Source: Laetiporus sulphureus 93-53 (taxonomy: Eukaryota; Basidiomycota; Agaricomycetes; Polyporales; Laetiporaceae). Taken from it: a stretch of 64,000 nucleotides of DNA. The position numbers and the translations under genes were made by a program. The stretch lies in the NCBI RefSeq assembly GCF_001632365.1, contig NW_024468543.1, positions 53,749 to 117,748 on the forward strand, written 5' to 3'. This document shows, in pieces, positions 60,528 through 64,000 of this stretch; position 1 is the first letter of the stretch; every line of letters begins with the position of its first letter. The notes under the pieces are model-generated. The model was not told where the DNA came from and did not search any database. It saw nothing but the letters and a program-made list of their open reading frames with translations.

Positions 60528-60917
60528 ATGACTAGCGTCCGTTCATACACGAGTTACGTACATGGTTATGTGCACTCTCTGGACCACAATGCCAAAGTCT
60601 ACGATCCATCCGAACTCAATCTTCCGCTACACGCAGGTGAGAAAATTGTCTACATAGAGGTGAGCCTCTTAGGGGTACCACCCTTCGGCAGTACACATGC
60701 GATCATGTGTGCAGGGATCTTGTTGATGTCCTGCGTGAGAGAATGTGGACGCTACGTTGTGCACATACAGTGCCCCAACATTCATATTAGGTTTCACGAC
60801 GCACGTGCGACACGAGGCTTATCAGCCGAAGGAATATCAGCCCAGTTCAATCTCAAGAGGAGCAGGCGTTCTTCCCTTCCGTCCCTACTTCCTCATGTCA
60901 GACCGCTCGAAAATTGA
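60528..60917 (+). CDS. Small open frame overlapping the BTB start (129 aa)
   Basis: An uninterrupted frame starts MTSVRSYTSYVHGYVHSLDH and overlaps the first codons of the double-BTB gene in another frame. In copy 1 the homologous frame (from about 29167) stops after about 45 codons and is separated from the BTB gene by the insert. GTGAG and CAG signals within it suggest it may instead be spliced. It could be a leader exon or an upstream ORF of the BTB gene. Confidence 0.35.
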   Translation: MTSVRSYTSYVHGYVHSLDHNAKVYDPSELNLPLHAGEKIVYIEVSLLGVPPFGSTHAIMCAGILLMSCVRECGRYVVHIQCPNIHIRFHDARATRGLSAEGISAQFNLKRSRRSSLPSLLPHVRPLEN

Positions 60918-62238
60918 CCAGAAAGTCCTGCGGCCAGCCGCCTCACCCACCCAGCTACGGCGGGACCCGAAACGAGCGGCGTCCCCATTCAACAAGAAGA
61001 GCGCCGACATCATCATCCGGTCAGCAGATTGGATGAACTTCCACTGCCACAAGGCGGTGCTCACTCTAGCATCGCCAGTATTCGAATGCATGTTCCATCC
61101 CCCGCAGCCGATCGCAACCGGCGTAACAGACACCGATTCAGCAATAGGCGTAACAGACGTCGATACAGCGACCGGCTTGCCGATTATCTGTGTCACAGAA
61201 AATAGCACGGCGTTGGATGGTCTTCTGCGTTTGTGTTATCCTACGCAGAATCCTGTCCTTCAAAGTGCGTCGGAGGTGATAGAGTTGTTGGAAGCAGCAC
61301 AGAAATACCGAATGGTTGAAGCGATCCGGCACTTGGGCGATGCGCTGAGCGAATATGTGGAGAAGTCTGCTTTGCAAGTCTACGCAGTTGCATGTCGGTT
61401 CGGCATGGAGGAGCTTGCAAGGAAGGCGGCTGCTAAGCTCAAATCACAGGAGACGATCACGCAGGTGCCAGAGATGGAGCATATGTCCGCTGGTGCTCTC
61501 CATCGACTTTTCCAGTTTCGCAAGCCGAATGTGCAAGATCCTGCTGACCGCTTCACATTCTGTCGTCCGGCGTTAACTGAGACGCTCCAACTGGTAAAGA
61601 CCACGACAGGTCCTGTCGCGGCAGAACCCTTCATGCATCCCTCCGCCGACATCGTTGTGCTCTCTTCGGACGGGATCCGATTCCGCGTGTATAGAAACAT
61701 CCTCGAACTTGCGTCTCCCGTCTTCGCAGATATGTTGAGGAATTCTGGAGCTAGCGACGGTCATCCCGAGCCGAGCACAGAGCTACCACTCGTCCGGGTC
61801 GCAGAGGATGGCAGGACAGTGCATGCGCTTTTGCAATTGTGTTATCCAATGGAAGCCCCCGATGTCGAAGGGTTCGATGCCGCGCATGCACTTCTTTCTG
61901 CCGTCAAGAAGTACGGGGTCACATCCGCGTTAGCATGGGCGAAGCGGTCGTGGGTGGAGCAGATGAAATCTGATGCATTGCGAGCTTGTTTACTCGCCAT
62001 GCAGATGGGATGGGAAGATGAAACAGAGGAGGCGGTTCGGCTTCTGCCCACTAAGGACCACCAGTGGTTTCCGGAGATGGAAAGTATCCCAGCATCGTAC
62101 TACTTCATGGCGTTGGAACGGCGGCGTAACCGTCCAAGATCCCTTCCAAATCTCTCAGTCACTAATATGATCGTCACCGTGGTTGTATTGATGTTCATTC
62201 TCGTGCTTTTCAGCCCGTCGACCCCAAAGCCGCATTAG
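60895..62238 (+). CDS. Double BTB/POZ-domain protein, copy 2 (447 aa)
   Basis: A single exon from ATG 60895, the position homologous to 31417; the frame also extends upstream to 60745 but the shared start is preferred. It has the same two BTB/POZ domains as the paralogue, with high identity through the last common motif (ASYYFMALERRRNR). Differences are nine extra residues near the N-terminus (PAASPTQLR region), two instead of three GVTDxDxA repeats, and a wholly different C-terminus that still forms a transmembrane-like helix (MIVTVVVLMFILVLF). The exchange of the tail while keeping hydrophobicity suggests that membrane anchoring matters. Probable dimerising adaptor; partner unknown. Confidence 0.85.
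   Translation: MSDRSKIDQKVLRPAASPTQLRRDPKRAASPFNKKSADIIIRSADWMNFHCHKAVLTLASPVFECMFHPPQPIATGVTDTDSAIGVTDVDTATGLPIICVTENSTALDGLLRLCYPTQNPVLQSASEVIELLEAAQKYRMVEAIRHLGDALSEYVEKSALQVYAVACRFGMEELARKAAAKLKSQETITQVPEMEHMSAGALHRLFQFRKPNVQDPADRFTFCRPALTETLQLVKTTTGPVAAEPFMHPSADIVVLSSDGIRFRVYRNILELASPVFADMLRNSGASDGHPEPSTELPLVRVAEDGRTVHALLQLCYPMEAPDVEGFDAAHALLSAVKKYGVTSALAWAKRSWVEQMKSDALRACLLAMQMGWEDETEEAVRLLPTKDHQWFPEMESIPASYYFMALERRRNRPRSLPNLSVTNMIVTVVVLMFILVLFSPSTPKPH
61120..61173 (+). repeat. In-frame 27-bp minisatellite, two units
   Basis: Two 27-base units homologous to the three at 31615-31695 in the paralogue, within the first BTB domain. Confidence 0.85.
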
Positions 62239-62545
62239 TGGGACACTGGTCTGTAATCTGTATCTGACAATATATTAGGTGTGCCGCATGTTCGTGGCAT
62301 TGTGCGCTTGGCTCTGGATCACGAAACTTTTGATACATGATGCATGATATATAATATAAATATGTCAGCATCCTTGATATCCCTCCGCTGGCAATAACTT
62401 GCTTCATGATCTTGCCGCCGCTCCACTACACCTGGCGGATTAAGAGACCTGAGGCCTGCCTGAGGAGTCGGAACATTCGCATTACAAAATAAAGCAATAC
62501 TTTCACAGTACAATCCTTGCAGTCATTTCCGCTTTAGTTGCTCTC

Positions 62546-64000
62546 CACTTCGTAGGCATCGCTTCGAATTTTGCGAAGCCCCTCTTAAGCTTTCCCGCAC
62601 TAGGTTGATGAGTGCGGCTGCGTTAATCCTTGCGAGGAAAAGACATTCGACTCTTTATCATCCATTGTGCTGCTAAGACTGCATGACTGACTCAGGTGTC
62701 CTAGTGGTATTAGCAACGAGAACAAGATGTTGCGTGAAGAAGCACACGTCTAGGTTGTGTCTAAGAGCGATTCTCCGAGCTGATGCTCGTGAAGCAGTGT
62801 GTGGCACTGTATGCAGAGCGCGTCTTCAGGTGAATGGACTGTCCAGCGGGCGAAAGTTGGCCTCAAATCGACGTGTTCGCTAAAGTGTCAAAGTCATTGA
62901 TTTACTAGTGACAGTTAACGTATAGCAGCAACCGGCCACAAGTTCAGCCACAGCTGTATAGGGCGCGCGGTCACACGGGCCACGCGTCGACCATACCGCG
63001 AACAGAGGCGGCGGCGGACGTGTTTCAGACTCTTTCCGTTTGTCATGGCGGCTGCTCTGTCGATTGTCTCAGATTCGTCGTTCCGACTTCTGGTGACTCG
63101 GTTTAGGCTGTCAGAATCATTCAAGTGGCCCTGTCGACCCTGATCTGGCCAGATTCATTCAATCCATTCACTTCATAATGCGACCATCGCGCACAGAAAC
63201 GAAGAGATTCTATAGTAGAAGACACAAAGATCAATGGCGTCGTATACATACCCCTACGTACCATCGTTCTCGACATGCTCTGGCCGTCTCACACAGCCCG
63301 GAAACGAAACAGCTCGCGAACGACGTCCCGCAGTAGTATTCGAGGCTTAGAAAAGCATGGGATCGGCCGCAGTGTCATGCGTAGATACTGGTGCCTCCTT
63401 CAAACGAGCCACAGCAGCCATGCAGTAAATGTCCTGCGTGGCCCCGGTGTCAGCGCAGATACCCTGCATCACCTTTGGCGATGTCTGTAGGAAAGGATCA
63501 TGTCATGCGGTGAGTATTTGTCGAGTTTCGAAGCAGCATGTGGGACTCATCACAATTCTCTGCCTCTTCATAGGCCTCGGTCCGACAGGGGCCTGCCTCA
63601 CTCGTTCGGTACGGGACGCGGTCGCTCGCAGAGCCCTTGATAGCCTTCCGAGGTCGGCATCGCTTGATTCCAATACTTCCACTTCCAATGCCGTCTGCTT
63701 AGTGATGACGATTCGGCCATCCACTTCATGACAGCCCCATAGTCCCTTTCGTAAAGCATAGGACGACTCAGGTGGCGGGATCGGCTGAGGCATCATCAGC
63801 CGAACGTTGTGGGGACCGTCCATGTAGGTCGTAGGATTGCCGGACCTGTCCATGAAGACCCTCGTTTGGTGCAGCTGGGAGGATGTATGAATTATCCGTT
63901 TATGCAAGAATCATGTGCGCCACAGGAACTCACCACGAACCACTTGCTCACATAGTTTCCGTCACTGTCAGTCCGGCTCTTCCAGTCCGAGAGCCTCTCC
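62546..64000. other. Right end of window, no assigned gene
   Basis: A minus-strand frame at 63907-63503 is fairly protein-like (GCHEVDGRIVITKQTALEVE) and may be an exon of a gene extending past the window. GT and AG signals near it are compatible, but no family was recognised. The remainder shows nothing. Confidence 0.35.

Larger units (their letters stand above)
55660..62545. repeat. Segmental duplication, copy 3 (complete)
   Basis: A complete unit of about 6.9 kb: upstream region with relic, family-A gene, spacer, small open frames and the double-BTB gene. It aligns with copy 1 apart from the latter's 1.9-kb insert, and its middle with copy 2. The right boundary is near 62545, where agreement with 33070 ends. 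No terminal repeats or target-site duplications were seen by eye. Confidence 0.9.

Noticed and set aside
1..64000. CRISPR arrays, bacterial operons or ribosome binding sites
   Set aside because: The sequence is eukaryotic with spliceosomal introns; no regularly spaced short repeats were seen.

Overview
The window is nuclear DNA of a filamentous fungus, most likely an agaricomycete and possibly a Polyporales-type white-rot species. The evidence is short (about 45-90 bp) CT-AC/GT-AG introns that split genes into many small exons, multi-copy DUF6534-like membrane proteins, a basidiomycete-type P450 and a UbiA-type enzyme. A 100-base run of N (34970-35069) marks a scaffold gap. All exon coordinates were spliced by hand from the sequence and checked for reading phase; no search was run.

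Left part (1-17 kb): a tandem duplication of about 4.3 kb starts the window. The tail of one copy of an orphan gene (family A) and a decayed 3' piece of SQS1 are followed by an intact family-A-like gene (2853-4344) and the full SQS1 splicing-factor gene (9432-6347, minus). SQS1 shares a 190-bp divergent promoter with the SNARE gene USE1 (9623-10678). After a gene-poor stretch comes a Ser/Pro-rich gene on the minus strand (16193-14748) and a less certain gene upstream of it.

Middle (17-40 kb): 17.9-24.6 kb has no recognisable gene. Then come two of three copies of a segmental duplication. Each complete unit carries, on the plus strand, an upstream relic, a family-A gene (470-500 aa, unknown function), a 2-kb spacer and a gene for a protein with two BTB/POZ domains. 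Copy 1 (about 24.6-33.1 kb) is interrupted by a 1.9-kb insert holding the 5' exons of a CLPTM1 gene. Copy 2 (about 35.88-39.24 kb) lacks both ends, and its left end is fused to the first exon of a DUF6534-type gene. Copy 3 (about 55.66-62.55 kb) is complete.

Right part (40-55 kb): a small metabolic neighbourhood contains a P450 (42192-40062, minus), a UbiA-family prenyltransferase/terpene-cyclase gene killed by a nonsense codon and a splice-donor change (43958-42922, minus), an imperfect inverted duplication with two convergent DUF6534-like genes (45506-47446 plus; 50511-48507 minus) and an intact 18-exon ALDH3-type aldehyde dehydrogenase (52558-54917, plus) containing 7-nt and 12-nt exons. 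The layout suggests a decaying secondary-metabolism cluster embedded in a region repeatedly rearranged by tandem, dispersed and inverted duplication. The most novel items are the orphan family-A/double-BTB unit and the chimeric junctions between the duplicated families.
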